This document shows, one piece after another, positions 28,105-37,968 of a stretch of DNA of 64,000 nucleotides. The notes below the pieces were generated by a model that was not told the origin of the DNA, searched no databases, and worked only from the letters and a program-made list of their open reading frames with translations. Position 1 is the stretch's first letter; each line of letters begins with the position of its first letter. Source of the DNA: Oceanirhabdus seepicola (GTDB taxonomy: Bacteria; Bacillota; Clostridia; Clostridiales; Clostridiaceae); NCBI RefSeq assembly GCF_023684385.1, contig NZ_JAGSOJ010000002.1, forward strand, positions 1,178,001 to 1,242,000, written 5' to 3'. The position numbers and the translations under genes were made by a program.

Positions 28105-28164
28105 CAATCATAGGAGTAGGAAAAATATATTTTAAGAACTAAAGGGCTTGCATTAAGCAAGCCA

Positions 28165-28284
28165 CAGGCTGTTGAAAAAGCCCAATCTCATCGTCACTAA
28201 GACTCGCTGTGCTGCTCGAGTACTATTTGTACACTGCGCTGCTCGCTCCTCTTGTTCCTTGACCTTGGGCTTTTTCAACGCCTG
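28165..28284. repeat. GC-richer inverted-repeat element (MITE-like or large hairpin)
   Basis: Left arm CAGGC-T-GTTGAAAAAGCCCAA (28165-28185) and right arm TTGGGCTTTTTCAACGCCTG (28265-28284) pair over 20 bp with one bulge. The ~80-base interior is clearly richer in GC than its surroundings and contains GTAC-TATTT-GTAC and several GCTCG words. A smaller hairpin, GGCTTGC/GCAAGCC, precedes it at 28145-28162. No target duplication is obvious. It lies between convergent genes and could stop transcription from both. Confidence 0.65.
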
Positions 28285-28324
28285 AAACTCTTAAGATGGA
28301 AAACAGAGTAAAAACAATATATAG

Positions 28325-29383
28325 TTAAATATTTTCTAATATATGTTTAGCAAATTCAGAAGCTTTTTCTTCAATATTTTTTACTCCATAGATTGCATTT
28401 GGATCGTTTGCTGTTTCACAGATTGCAAAGTTTGGGGGAAGAAAGAAGCCTTTATTTATATTCAGTGCACCTATTAGTTGTTTGGCTACAGAATCACTTC
28501 CAGAGTTTCCAGATACAACGATTCCGAAGATTTTTTTATTGTAGAACTTTATCTTTCTGTAAAGTACAGTCAATCTGTTAATTACTGCTGTGAGATTAGC
28601 TGCAAGAGTGTCATTATAATTAGGTGCAAGCCAAACTATTACATCACATTCTTCAATGGCTGGTAGTACCTCTTTAATCATTTGTCCACCATAAAAGCAG
28701 GAGTTACGCTCCCCGTAGTGAAGACATAGATCAAATAAGCAGCCTTTACAATCTAACACTTCACCACTCTCAATCTGTATCTCAGTGATATCAATATTTT
28801 CTCTCATTTCAAAAAGGTTATCTTTAACCATATTCCACAAGGCAACTGTGTTTGATTTTATGTTAGGACTTGAATATAGAAGAAGAATCTTGCTATTGGA
28901 TTTTCCGTTGTATTTATATTTACTCAATCGCAAACCTTGCTTTTCACAAATGGAAAGACATAAGTCTTTCAAGGATTTATCAGGATAAACCTTCTGCCAT
29001 GTGAGAAAATTATTAAGTGTGCTTGTGGCTTCAATTAGAGGATGGCCAATAAAGGATCCACCCATATTATTAATTAAAAAGGTTATATCCTGAGCAGCTC
29101 GTTTTGTATATAACTCACCCTTAGAATGAATCAAAAGTGAACAAACAGAACCTTTAAAGGATACCTTGTGTTCATCTAGTTTCTTTAAAAATGAAATCAT
29201 TTCACAATCATACCCTAAAGAATCAAGCTCTAAGGCAAAAACAAATTTCTTGTTTTCATAGCTCTGAAGTAGCTTGAATTTCTTTATGATTTCATATGAA
29301 GAACCTTTCACAGTATAAGTAATCATATCATTCAACATTGAAGATTGATTACTATTAGGACGTATTATGCATAATTTATCCAC
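28325..29383 (-). CDS. NAD(P)H-dependent flavodoxin-like oxidoreductase with N-terminal domain
   Basis: 352 residues. The C-terminal ~190 form a flavodoxin-like FMN reductase domain: ILLLYSSPNIKSNT (phosphate loop) and IVWLAPNYNDTLAANLTAVI (flavin region). It has cysteines in CKGCLFDLCLHYGERNSC that resemble the iron-sulfur flavoprotein pattern. The N-terminal ~155 residues look like a second, degenerate flavodoxin-like unit. GTG 29383 lies seven bases after AGAGGTG. It ends a minus-strand run of three genes and is only 37 bases from the LDH-like gene, so co-transcription is likely. The electron acceptor is unknown. Confidence 0.72.
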   Translation of the reverse strand: MDKLCIIRPNSNQSSMLNDMITYTVKGSSYEIIKKFKLLQSYENKKFVFALELDSLGYDCEMISFLKKLDEHKVSFKGSVCSLLIHSKGELYTKRAAQDITFLINNMGGSFIGHPLIEATSTLNNFLTWQKVYPDKSLKDLCLSICEKQGLRLSKYKYNGKSNSKILLLYSSPNIKSNTVALWNMVKDNLFEMRENIDITEIQIESGEVLDCKGCLFDLCLHYGERNSCFYGGQMIKEVLPAIEECDVIVWLAPNYNDTLAANLTAVINRLTVLYRKIKFYNKKIFGIVVSGNSGSDSVAKQLIGALNINKGFFLPPNFAICETANDPNAIYGVKNIEEKASEFAKHILENI

Positions 29384-29420
29384 CCATACACACCTCTTTC
29401 AAAAATATATCTATATGACT

Positions 29421-30695
29421 TTAATCTATTTTAGGATTAAATTGTCTTAAATTATTATATGTTTCATTTATGTGATTATATAACTCATCGCATAAAGGAA
29501 GACTTTCAATTTCTAATAATCCATTTACATTTCTATTTCTACAACCAAAGAAAGCTCCATTAATAAAGTTAGTACTATAGTGCCAGTCTCCTCTTATATA
29601 TGCAAGTAAACTTAAGGTGCCTGATGAAAGAGCTGGTGCGATAAATGGTTTAAAACCAGTGTCCCTAACAGCAAGATTGGCAGTCTTTGTTTTGAAGGTT
29701 AGTTCCTGTGATAATTTTTCATCATAATTTACTATACTATTTGCAATGAATAACCCTTCACCATGAGGACCAAAGGATCTTCCTTCAGACATATAATTAT
29801 TTGTAATTTCATCTTGTGAGGCGTAGAAGGCTGCTCTTGCATTCATAACTCCAAGGCCAAAGCCTGTGATTTGGTCAGGGGCTAATCCTTTTCCGTCGAA
29901 TACTCCAGTATCAGCTATATTACTATAGTACAGAGCGGCTTTACAAAGGTGGTCAACAGGATCAGATACTACAGCAAAGCAACCTTTAAACTTTGCCTTT
30001 CTTGCAAGTTTAGCATAATGACTTATAACCTTTGCGTTTCCTCTATATTGAATCATTCGTACATCTTCTTTTTCATCACCTATTTTAGGAACTCCAACTG
30101 AAACACAAAAGATAAACATATCACAGTTAAATAAATCATCCTCATTACATTTTTCAATTTTAACATTCATTTCTTGAAAAGAAGGGGAAGTAATCTGCCC
30201 ACACTCATATAACCATCTTTGTATTTTATCCTCACCAAGATCGAATATTTTTATCTTTTCGATACAGTCATGACCGAGCAATCTAAGTCCCATTAATAGA
30301 GTTCCACCCACATCACCTAGACCAGCAAGGGTAAGTGTTAATCTTTTATTATTTCTCTTTTCAAGTAGCTCATACCATAATGGATTACTCATATTAAGTG
30401 CATAAGCAGTACCTTCTTTAACAGCGGTAATAACCCATTCAGGATAAGCCGTATGAGGTGAGACCTCTATACTAGAGTTGATCAAACTTAGACTTTCATC
30501 TTTAGCTAGGTTTGATTCATTTAATTTATAAAAGATTCTATTCTCATTTAATGAAGAATTTTTCAATATGAATATATTTTCAAAGGCAGATGAGGCCTGG
30601 TCCTCATCCTTTTCTGTTAATAAATCTAATGAAATAGGTTCTTCACTGACGAACACATTGTTATTGTTTATATAATAAAATAATTTTTTTCCCAT
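29421..30695 (-). CDS. lactate/malate dehydrogenase-like protein with N-terminal extension
   Basis: 424 residues. After an N-terminal extension of ~115 residues comes a Rossmann fold: LAGLGDVGGTLLMGL (125-131 is the NAD loop) and D152 in IFDLGED, which should bind the adenosine ribose and favour NAD. SDPVDHL (244-250) corresponds to the substrate-loop NPVD motif. GPHGEG (309-314) holds the catalytic histidine found in LDH/MDH as G-x-HG. It therefore looks catalytically intact, but it is longer and more divergent than true lactate or malate dehydrogenases. Its substrate is probably specific to this cluster. AGGAGAT precedes the ATG. Confidence 0.72.
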   Translation of the reverse strand: MGKKLFYYINNNNVFVSEEPISLDLLTEKDEDQASSAFENIFILKNSSLNENRIFYKLNESNLAKDESLSLINSSIEVSPHTAYPEWVITAVKEGTAYALNMSNPLWYELLEKRNNKRLTLTLAGLGDVGGTLLMGLRLLGHDCIEKIKIFDLGEDKIQRWLYECGQITSPSFQEMNVKIEKCNEDDLFNCDMFIFCVSVGVPKIGDEKEDVRMIQYRGNAKVISHYAKLARKAKFKGCFAVVSDPVDHLCKAALYYSNIADTGVFDGKGLAPDQITGFGLGVMNARAAFYASQDEITNNYMSEGRSFGPHGEGLFIANSIVNYDEKLSQELTFKTKTANLAVRDTGFKPFIAPALSSGTLSLLAYIRGDWHYSTNFINGAFFGCRNRNVNGLLEIESLPLCDELYNHINETYNNLRQFNPKID

Positions 30696-30804
30696 TGTAT
30701 TATCTCCTATGTTACGAATTATTTATTTAGATTTAGAAAACTTATTTCTTTTAAAATTTCGAACAGAAATCTCTTTGAGGAATTTCAATAATAAGATTCT
30801 TTGA

Positions 30805-30967
30805 ACTATAAAGGGTTACTCATTTCAAATTGTTAAACATAGCACTTAAATATAATATTTTATCTCAAGATAAAATGAGTAAACCCTCTGGTTTCATACC
30901 AAATAAAATTAAAATTTCACAGAGTGAAATGTCAATCGTTGTCAACTGTCCACTGTCCACTCTCCAC
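30805..30967 (-). repeat. dispersed hairpin repeat within the minus-strand cluster
   Basis: Read on the minus strand, the arm AGTGGAGAGTGGACAGTGGA leads to the palindrome ATTTCACTCTGTGAAAT, then the core ACTCATTTTATC-TTGAG-ATAAAAT. It fills most of the 294 bases between the giant gene and the LDH-like gene and may weaken transcription between them. Confidence 0.7.
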
Positions 30968-30989
30968 TAAAGCACGCAGCGCGAGCTTA

Positions 30990-33900
30990 TTAGCTCCATG
31001 AATCCTCAAAGCGATTTAACAATTCAAAGTCGTTCTGTAAGTAATGGGAAGGACTTTGATGCAGTGAGTATTTTATACTTTCACCCTTGTCGGGTATTCT
31101 TGGAATGTTTAAAACCTCACCAAGATTAGATAATGTAAGATTTCTTGAAGAATATTTATAGAACTCATCTTCAATCACCTTTAGCATATTCATAGAATTT
31201 TCAAGACACTCCTTGGAAAAATCAAATATGCTATTTTTTGAAGCATCCCTTATGAAGAAAGGGAAAGTATAAGGCAGAATCATATTTATTGATGGTATAA
31301 GGTTTCTTGTAGGAGGATTCCCACGCCAAAGTGCATCTCCACCTAAGTATGGGTAAAGATTACTTTCGTTAAACCATATCCTAAGTCTAGGGATAAAGTA
31401 AACACTTCTGACTTCTCTATTTTGCATATCCATAAGGTCTTTACCTCTACCTGAGAGTATACCAACCAGTACATTTTTTATTTTTAAATTATTTTTATTT
31501 AATAAAGGATCTAAAGCTTGCATTCTGTATCCCTTATGCAGAAGGTTATCTACAAGGATAACATCTCTTTTAAAAGATTGTATCATTTTAACCTGATTTT
31601 CCATTGATAGATAATATGGGAATTCTACAATATTGAAAGATTTTGTATCAGGTGAAAATAATTTCTCAATGTGAAGAGATTTTGTTACAGTGTTAGGAAC
31701 AACATATCTATCTAGAATATCACCATAAGGAACACACATATCATTCCCAAGTTTACGAGGAACCGAAACCTCTGTAGGAACAGCGTTTTCTTCACATATA
31801 AGTTTAATCAATGATTGAGACATTAACTCATAATCAAAAGATAATAATAGATTTCCGGGATAAAGTTTTGTTAATGAGTTCAAAAGAGTATATCTATTAT
31901 TTTTTATCACATTTTTTACTTTATGATTACTTCTGTATGGTTCTTTTATAACTTTATCTATATCTAGATTTATTACAACTGGATTACTCATATCAACAGA
32001 TAAAACATTAACTTCAGGATTTTCGTGAGGTACTTCCACAAAGCCACTAAGGTTTAACCAATTTAATATTTCTTTGTTTTTTGTAATATTTGAGCTATCT
32101 TCGAATATGGCATACTCATAATCTTTTGCAACAGCAAAAGCCAAAGTTTCAGATATCAAAGTTTGATAAAGATTAATGGAGGTTTCCACCTCATTAACAT
32201 AAAGACCACTTATATGAATGGTTCTTCCTGTAGCTTTTGATCTAAGATAGTTGCAGATTGTAGTGTCATGTAGCTCATTATAATAATTTGTTGATCTTAA
32301 CCAGTAGAAGGTTGAAAAGGCTAAAATCTTATCATTTACTTTGTCTTTAAGGATAACCATTTTTGTAGATTCTTTATGGCGAAAAGCAAGTAAGAAATCA
32401 ATAATATTGGTATCATTATTTACATTGAATTTCTGTGAGATACTTTTTATGTGTTTATCGGTTATATCCTCATGATGTATAACATCTATCCATGATGGAT
32501 TAATAGATGATTTATTAAGAGGTTCTCTTTGATAGAATCCATTTTCATATATATATCTTTCTGCTACAGGGTTAATAAGCTTTGATATATCTCTATTTTG
32601 ATCTATACAAGTTCTTATCTGAGTTGAACTTATATTTTGGAATTTTGATGATAAACTCAAAATTGATACATCATTTTTTATTGTTTTTATTGCTTCTTGG
32701 AGTTCCTTTTTTTTACCACGGGTAAAAATTATATGAGGAAAAGTTTGTATAGAATCTCCATCTAAATCTTTTTTGTAGCTTGATGCATTAATAATAACAT
32801 CGCTACCAGCCACCATATAAACCTCAGACTCAGGAAATAATCTTTTAAGCTTTTTGAGATCAATAGGATTTGCTATGTTAATCTGAATATCACCAGGGAA
32901 TAAGAAGATATTAAGTTCATCTGCGATAGACATATTTATAATCTTCTTCCTAAGAAGATTAGGAAGAGTTCTCTTTGACCAAGAAAATTCATCTACAGCA
33001 AGATATACTTCAAAACCATCATCACTTATTGCTCTTGCAATTTCCTTGTGACTTAAAGTAAAAGGATCAAATGTCCCAGGGAAAAATGCAATTTTTTTAG
33101 GAATTTCTATGTGTAAATTCCCTTTTAAATGAGTGAAATCCGAAATAAACCTATATATATGATTCAAGGCTGCAGAATTTGAGAGGAATAGTAAACGATC
33201 CTCATTTGTTTGTGTAATAAGAGTAAGTGTTTTTTTCCCTATTAGAGTGAAGGCTGTTTCTTTTTCCTCAAGAGTCAGATGAGAGGATGAGAAAATATCC
33301 CTACCTATAACACCAATTGCAGCTTGATTAACTTTTGTACTATAATCACCAAGGCCATTTAATAATATTCCTAACATGTCATTAAGACGTTTGGTATGGT
33401 TTTTGGATAAATCCTTGAACCTTAAATAGTATTGGGGATAATATGATAATGATACACCTATAGTTTTCAATATTAGAGTCTTAAGATTATTATTCGATTT
33501 CTTGATTTTAAAAACCTGATCCTCGATAATTTCATTAAGTTCCTTTGGTGGAAGGTATAAAATAATTTGACCAAGGTATAAAGGAATATATTCTGTAAAG
33601 TGTTGTCCTTCTATTTCAAGAGCTCTCAGGAGTTCAACTGCAATTTCATTTCGTTTTGAAAGAGAGAGGGCGGGCATGATTTTTAAAAGTGCCATTCCAG
33701 CTCTTGTTCGTACACTCTCAACTTCGCTTACTTTGAGAATATTACAAAAATGCATTGCAGTCTGCAGGGATTCACTTGAGTTATCAAGAACATATTCAAC
33801 TAAAAGATCAATCTGATTTTTTTTAACAATCCAATTTGTAGCACTTTTAAGGTTACTAAGAAAAATATCACCAATATTTTCTTTGTCAAGAGTGCAGTAT

Positions 33901-35828
33901 TCGTTATATCTATCTGCATGATCAATAATATCAAGCTTAAAACATATATATCTTAGTAACATATTCTCAGCAGGTGATTTCATTGTTTTAGGAAGACTAT
34001 GGATATAGTCTAAAAGACCATCAATGAAGAAATTACTTGATATTTTATCAATCAATGTTTTCGTGGTTTCAAGTGCAGCAATCCGTAAAGTAGAATTTCT
34101 TTTTTTAAGCATATGAAGAACATAAGAAAGTATGACTTTAACACTTTCATCTTCGTCGTTCATAGGTATATACTTAGCAGCCTCAAGAAGATATAATTGA
34201 CTCTCCATGTTAATTGTGTTATTAATAACATAATATTGAGCTATAACATCACGGTATTTATTAACCATATTTTCCTGTGAATTCTTAAACAATGAATTAA
34301 TGGTTATTCTAGTACTGTATCCAATCCACTTTTTATGAAGGGGAATAGATTGACGTCTAGGATGAACCATCATATTGATATAGTATTTTAAAAGATCTAC
34401 ACTTTTACTTTCATTAAGAATTACTGAATCTGCTGGGATCTCTTTTCTATAGTCTTGATCATAATAAGCAATAAGCATACCCATTATAGAAGCACATTTT
34501 CTTCTTATATCATCCTCAGAATGCGTAAGTTGACGAAAGAGAAATTCAAGAGTTTGTTTTTTCTGTTTCTGTGTAAGATATGTGGAGTATTCCTTTATAG
34601 CTCTCAGATACTCACGTAAATTTTTCCAATCCTTTTCGCTTCTTGCACGTTCAAGAACTAAATCAAGAGAGTGGTTATCTCTTAAAAGATGCATAAGGTT
34701 TATATTATGGTTTATTGCATTAAATTTTAGTCCTTGAATTATATTATTACCATGAAGTAATGCGTAATTTGGAGTAGTAACTTTTGAAGAATATATTGGG
34801 GCGCAATCTACGTTCGTTTCAATGCCAATAGAACATAGAAAATCTTCAAAATCTTTTAATTTTGCGTAGACTTTTCGATATCTTTTTTCTTTAGCTTCAT
34901 CAAGATTTTCGAGTTTTTCCAGTATAACATTAAAAGAATCTTCCAAGGAATATATATGCATTTTTCTATCTTTGTTTTTCACTCTAAAATCAGAATAAAT
35001 TAGAATTAATGATTCAAGAGAAAGGTTCTCAAGCTCAAGATCCCAGGTGGAATGATTTACAGCAATGTTTCTAATGAAATTTATATTGAACTTCTTAAAC
35101 CACACATCTGTATAGTAATAATGTAAATGGGGAACTCTTTTAATCTCCAGTCCTTTACAACCATATTTACCTATATCATGACCAGCTGCGGCACCAGAAA
35201 CCCTTCCAAGGTCAATAGGAAAATCCTTATGCTTAAGTTGATGACTTATAAACATAGCTACATAATGGACACCGCAAATATGATCAAGGGTGTTGTATCC
35301 TTGATATTCTTGGCTCAATTTCATCATTTCATATATATAATCATTCTTAAATGCAGTAATTAATTTCTTATATTCCTCTTTATATTCTAAAGAATTAATC
35401 TCATCAACTGTTAAGAAGGTTAATGGATAGTTACATTTAAAACTATCACAATTTGAATGACGTTCTTCATCTGAGAGTATTCTCAATAATTTCAGATAAA
35501 GTTCACAGCATATATCGTACTCAGCAGATAATTCCATTTGAACTGCAGAGGGAAAGGATTTATGTAGAGCATAGTTAAATAGATACTCAAGCCAGTTTTC
35601 AGGAGGTGTAATAGGTGAAATATCATTCATTATACTTTCGCACAAAGAAAGTATATTTTTGCATGAATAACGTTTGTTTTTGATTATGGTATTAAGGTTA
35701 GATTTAAAAGTTATGCTTTTTAATCTAGTTTCAATCTTATACATATCAGCACTATTATTCTTAAGCCATTTAGAACTCAATAAAGAGCGCTTTATTTTTT
35801 TGTAAATTACATCATATTGATTACCCAA
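30990..35828 (-). CDS. giant protein: HD hydrolase, HEAT-like, NadD-like, GNAT-like and PRTase-like regions
   Basis: 1612 residues, no membrane segment. About 175-335: HD domain with H183/H188, HD at 217-218, H259 and D280. About 420-900: helical HEAT/armadillo-like repeats. About 911-1095: nicotinate-nucleotide adenylyltransferase-like domain with GTFDPFTLSHKEI (918-930), VAGSD (1006-1010) and ISSTQIR (1066-1072). About 1112-1285: GNAT-like acetyltransferase. About 1290-1612: phosphoribosyltransferase-like, with VILVDNLLHKGYRM (1423-1436) resembling the PRPP loop. Two motifs deviate: (H/T)xGH reads TLSH, and the PRPP loop has DN and KG where DD and TG are usual. TTG 35828 lies six bases after AGGAGG. 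The whole looks like a nucleotide or cofactor-processing enzyme; the pathway is unknown. Confidence 0.8.
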   Translation of the reverse strand: MGNQYDVIYKKIKRSLLSSKWLKNNSADMYKIETRLKSITFKSNLNTIIKNKRYSCKNILSLCESIMNDISPITPPENWLEYLFNYALHKSFPSAVQMELSAEYDICCELYLKLLRILSDEERHSNCDSFKCNYPLTFLTVDEINSLEYKEEYKKLITAFKNDYIYEMMKLSQEYQGYNTLDHICGVHYVAMFISHQLKHKDFPIDLGRVSGAAAGHDIGKYGCKGLEIKRVPHLHYYYTDVWFKKFNINFIRNIAVNHSTWDLELENLSLESLILIYSDFRVKNKDRKMHIYSLEDSFNVILEKLENLDEAKEKRYRKVYAKLKDFEDFLCSIGIETNVDCAPIYSSKVTTPNYALLHGNNIIQGLKFNAINHNINLMHLLRDNHSLDLVLERARSEKDWKNLREYLRAIKEYSTYLTQKQKKQTLEFLFRQLTHSEDDIRRKCASIMGMLIAYYDQDYRKEIPADSVILNESKSVDLLKYYINMMVHPRRQSIPLHKKWIGYSTRITINSLFKNSQENMVNKYRDVIAQYYVINNTINMESQLYLLEAAKYIPMNDEDESVKVILSYVLHMLKKRNSTLRIAALETTKTLIDKISSNFFIDGLLDYIHSLPKTMKSPAENMLLRYICFKLDIIDHADRYNEYCTLDKENIGDIFLSNLKSATNWIVKKNQIDLLVEYVLDNSSESLQTAMHFCNILKVSEVESVRTRAGMALLKIMPALSLSKRNEIAVELLRALEIEGQHFTEYIPLYLGQIILYLPPKELNEIIEDQVFKIKKSNNNLKTLILKTIGVSLSYYPQYYLRFKDLSKNHTKRLNDMLGILLNGLGDYSTKVNQAAIGVIGRDIFSSSHLTLEEKETAFTLIGKKTLTLITQTNEDRLLFLSNSAALNHIYRFISDFTHLKGNLHIEIPKKIAFFPGTFDPFTLSHKEIARAISDDGFEVYLAVDEFSWSKRTLPNLLRKKIINMSIADELNIFLFPGDIQINIANPIDLKKLKRLFPESEVYMVAGSDVIINASSYKKDLDGDSIQTFPHIIFTRGKKKELQEAIKTIKNDVSILSLSSKFQNISSTQIRTCIDQNRDISKLINPVAERYIYENGFYQREPLNKSSINPSWIDVIHHEDITDKHIKSISQKFNVNNDTNIIDFLLAFRHKESTKMVILKDKVNDKILAFSTFYWLRSTNYYNELHDTTICNYLRSKATGRTIHISGLYVNEVETSINLYQTLISETLAFAVAKDYEYAIFEDSSNITKNKEILNWLNLSGFVEVPHENPEVNVLSVDMSNPVVINLDIDKVIKEPYRSNHKVKNVIKNNRYTLLNSLTKLYPGNLLLSFDYELMSQSLIKLICEENAVPTEVSVPRKLGNDMCVPYGDILDRYVVPNTVTKSLHIEKLFSPDTKSFNIVEFPYYLSMENQVKMIQSFKRDVILVDNLLHKGYRMQALDPLLNKNNLKIKNVLVGILSGRGKDLMDMQNREVRSVYFIPRLRIWFNESNLYPYLGGDALWRGNPPTRNLIPSINMILPYTFPFFIRDASKNSIFDFSKECLENSMNMLKVIEDEFYKYSSRNLTLSNLGEVLNIPRIPDKGESIKYSLHQSPSHYLQNDFELLNRFEDSWS

Positions 35829-35866
35829 AGTAAACCTCCTAACTAAATTATATAATATATACTTAT

Positions 35867-35894
35867 ATTATATAATTTATCCTAAACTAATCAA
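35867..35894 (-). promoter_or_regulatory. promoter of the giant-protein cluster
   Basis: On the minus strand TTGATT (35894-35889), a 16-base spacer and TATAAT (35872-35867) stand about 40 bases before the TTG start. The gene upstream ends in a terminator, so the cluster starts here. Confidence 0.65.
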
Positions 35895-35901
35895 ACATAT
35901 T

Positions 35902-35938
35902 GAAAAAAAATACTCTTATACAATCAATGTATAAGAGT
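35902..35938 (-). terminator. terminator of the membrane-anchored protein gene
   Basis: The 11-bp stem ACTCTTATACA / TGTATAAGAGT is followed on the minus strand by an eight-T run. Confidence 0.82.
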
Positions 35939-35986
35939 CAGGCGTTGAATTATGAATTTTTTATCAAGCAAATTTATGAAAAATTA

Positions 35987-36490
35987 TTAGTCATCAGAGT
36001 CTACAAGAAAATCTTGAAAACCATATATGTACTCGCTAATTTGAAAAAGATTCTCATATGGATAGCTATTTTTCATAGTTATCATATCCTTAGGATATTT
36101 TCCGTCCCATAAGTACACAGTAAGAAAATCATCATCATAAACATCAATAACATATTTTTCATCATCAATTTTTATAATATATTTGAATAATGGTTTTTTA
36201 TTGGAAAGCTCATAGTCTCCTTCAAAAGTATGATTCTCAAAGGTTTTAATAGATGAAATAACAGATTTCTTATGTTCATCTGGTAGACTTATATATTTGT
36301 AGTAATTAGTGATCAAGAGACTAATTTCAGTATTATTGAGAGTTTCATTTTCAAGGTCTAATTCATAACATAAGCGATTTATGTAATAATTCTTTGATGG
36401 TTTTTCATAATGATGGTAGACTTTAAAATATAATAGTGATAAAAAGCAAAGTAATATTATTGGTAATAGTAAGATAGATCTGGCCTTCAA
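35987..36490 (-). CDS. hypothetical membrane-anchored or secreted protein, 167 residues
   Basis: An N-terminal hydrophobic segment (residues 5-22, SILLLPIILLCFLSLLYF) is probably an uncleaved anchor or signal. The rest is a polar extracellular domain with repeated aspartate/tyrosine patches (VIDVYDDDFLTVYLWDGKY). I do not recognise the family. TTG 36490 is seven bases after AGGAGG (36503-36498). It is transcribed alone, divergent from the secreted protein at 36694, with a terminator downstream. Confidence 0.62.
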   Translation of the reverse strand: MKARSILLLPIILLCFLSLLYFKVYHHYEKPSKNYYINRLCYELDLENETLNNTEISLLITNYYKYISLPDEHKKSVISSIKTFENHTFEGDYELSNKKPLFKYIIKIDDEKYVIDVYDDDFLTVYLWDGKYPKDMITMKNSYPYENLFQISEYIYGFQDFLVDSDD

Positions 36491-36693
36491 GGTAGTGCCT
36501 CCTTTATAAGTCGCTTCTTTGACTAGTTATTTATTTTAACTTACCTAATTACTTTAAACATATTATAAAAGCTGATAAAATATTACTATACGTAACAATA
36601 ATTACACAGTAAATTTACATTTTAATTAAAGGTTTTTTTGGTTTTAATACGTATATAGAATATAAGGACAAACTATAGGTATGGAGGAACGTT

Positions 36694-37875
36694 ATGAAAA
36701 AAGCATTAAAGGGTATTTTATTTGGAGTTGTATTGAGTTTGAGTTTAAATATTTCAGTATATGCTGCTGGAGATAAACTTATTGATAAGAATAAAATTTG
36801 GAAAGTAAAATTTTCAAATGAAGTAGATGTAAGCACTGTAGAAGGTAAAGTTTACGTTGTTGATGAGAGTGGAAAAAAGACACATTTAGATGGTGCAGTT
36901 GGAGAAAAGAGTAATGAAGTTTTATTTCTTCCACCTGAAAATGGATACAAATCAGGAGAAAAATATATATTACATATAGAAGCAGGTGTAAAATCACGAG
37001 GTGGTAAAAGTTTAGGGGACAAGTACTCTATGCATTTTAATGTTAAGGAAGAAGCAGACATTCCAGGAGAGAACTATGATGCAGTAATTGTAGATCTTAT
37101 TCAATATGATTATGATGATAATCTTATTAAGGTCAGTAATGGATATATGATAGATGATAAAATTATAGGAAAGATTGATTTAATGCAGAATACATCAAAA
37201 CTAGAAATTGATTTTAAAAATGGTGATTTAGAGAGAGTAGATAACATTATTAATTGGAATAACCAATATAAGTTATTCACATTTAGATATAATGAGAAGG
37301 GATTTCAAAGTATACAGAGTAAAAATTCTGCTCATATAAACTGGTTGATGGAAAAATTGAATTTAAAAAATGATGATATTATATATGACAATTTGATAGA
37401 AAAAAATTCCTTAACAGTAGGGTCGGTTAAAGCAAAACTTTTTAAAGAAGGAGACATTACAACGGTACAAGAGAGAGTAGAAAAATATTATTCTAGCCAA
37501 AAGGTTGGAAAGAATACTCTCAATGCAGAAAAAATCTATTTAGACAGGGATAGAGAAGGAAAAAAAATAAACACTTATATTACATTTGATAAGAAGAACT
37601 CTAAAGAGATTCTGAGGGCTATGGATGATAATAATCAAGAGTTCGATGTAATAAAACAGTGGATTGCAAGAGTTAATAATTATGTTAAAAATAATTTCTT
37701 AGAATACACAGCTGAAGGTAAGGTGATTTTAACCTTAGATGAGCAAGATGTTATGTTTTACTTTGAAGTGAGTAATGTTTATTATGATGCTAGAAGTGGT
37801 AATTATTATCCAAAGGAACCTTTCATAACGCATATTAATATTAATTCACAGGATTATTTCATTATAAGAAAATAA
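36694..37875 (+). CDS. secreted protein with N-terminal Ig-like (Big_5/SbsA-type) domain
   Basis: 393 residues. A clear signal peptide (KKALKGILFGVVLSLSL, cleavage expected after VYAAG or nearby). Residues ~35-120 (IWKVKFSNEVDVSTVEGKVY to YSMHFNVKEE) match the SbsA/Big_5 Ig-like fold common in clostridial envelope proteins. The rest, to the C-terminus, is an unassigned beta/alpha region with no catalytic motif. It has no LPxTG or S-layer repeats. It is likely to act at the cell surface. GGAGG precedes the ATG by about nine bases. Confidence 0.72.
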   Translation: MKKALKGILFGVVLSLSLNISVYAAGDKLIDKNKIWKVKFSNEVDVSTVEGKVYVVDESGKKTHLDGAVGEKSNEVLFLPPENGYKSGEKYILHIEAGVKSRGGKSLGDKYSMHFNVKEEADIPGENYDAVIVDLIQYDYDDNLIKVSNGYMIDDKIIGKIDLMQNTSKLEIDFKNGDLERVDNIINWNNQYKLFTFRYNEKGFQSIQSKNSAHINWLMEKLNLKNDDIIYDNLIEKNSLTVGSVKAKLFKEGDITTVQERVEKYYSSQKVGKNTLNAEKIYLDRDREGKKINTYITFDKKNSKEILRAMDDNNQEFDVIKQWIARVNNYVKNNFLEYTAEGKVILTLDEQDVMFYFEVSNVYYDARSGNYYPKEPFITHININSQDYFIIRK

Positions 37876-37968
37876 GAGAGGTATTGAGAGTTTATTTGAA
37901 GAAAAAATGAGTAACCATTTATTGAATCTTTAATATAATGATAAGAGAATTCAAAATGGAGGAATCTC

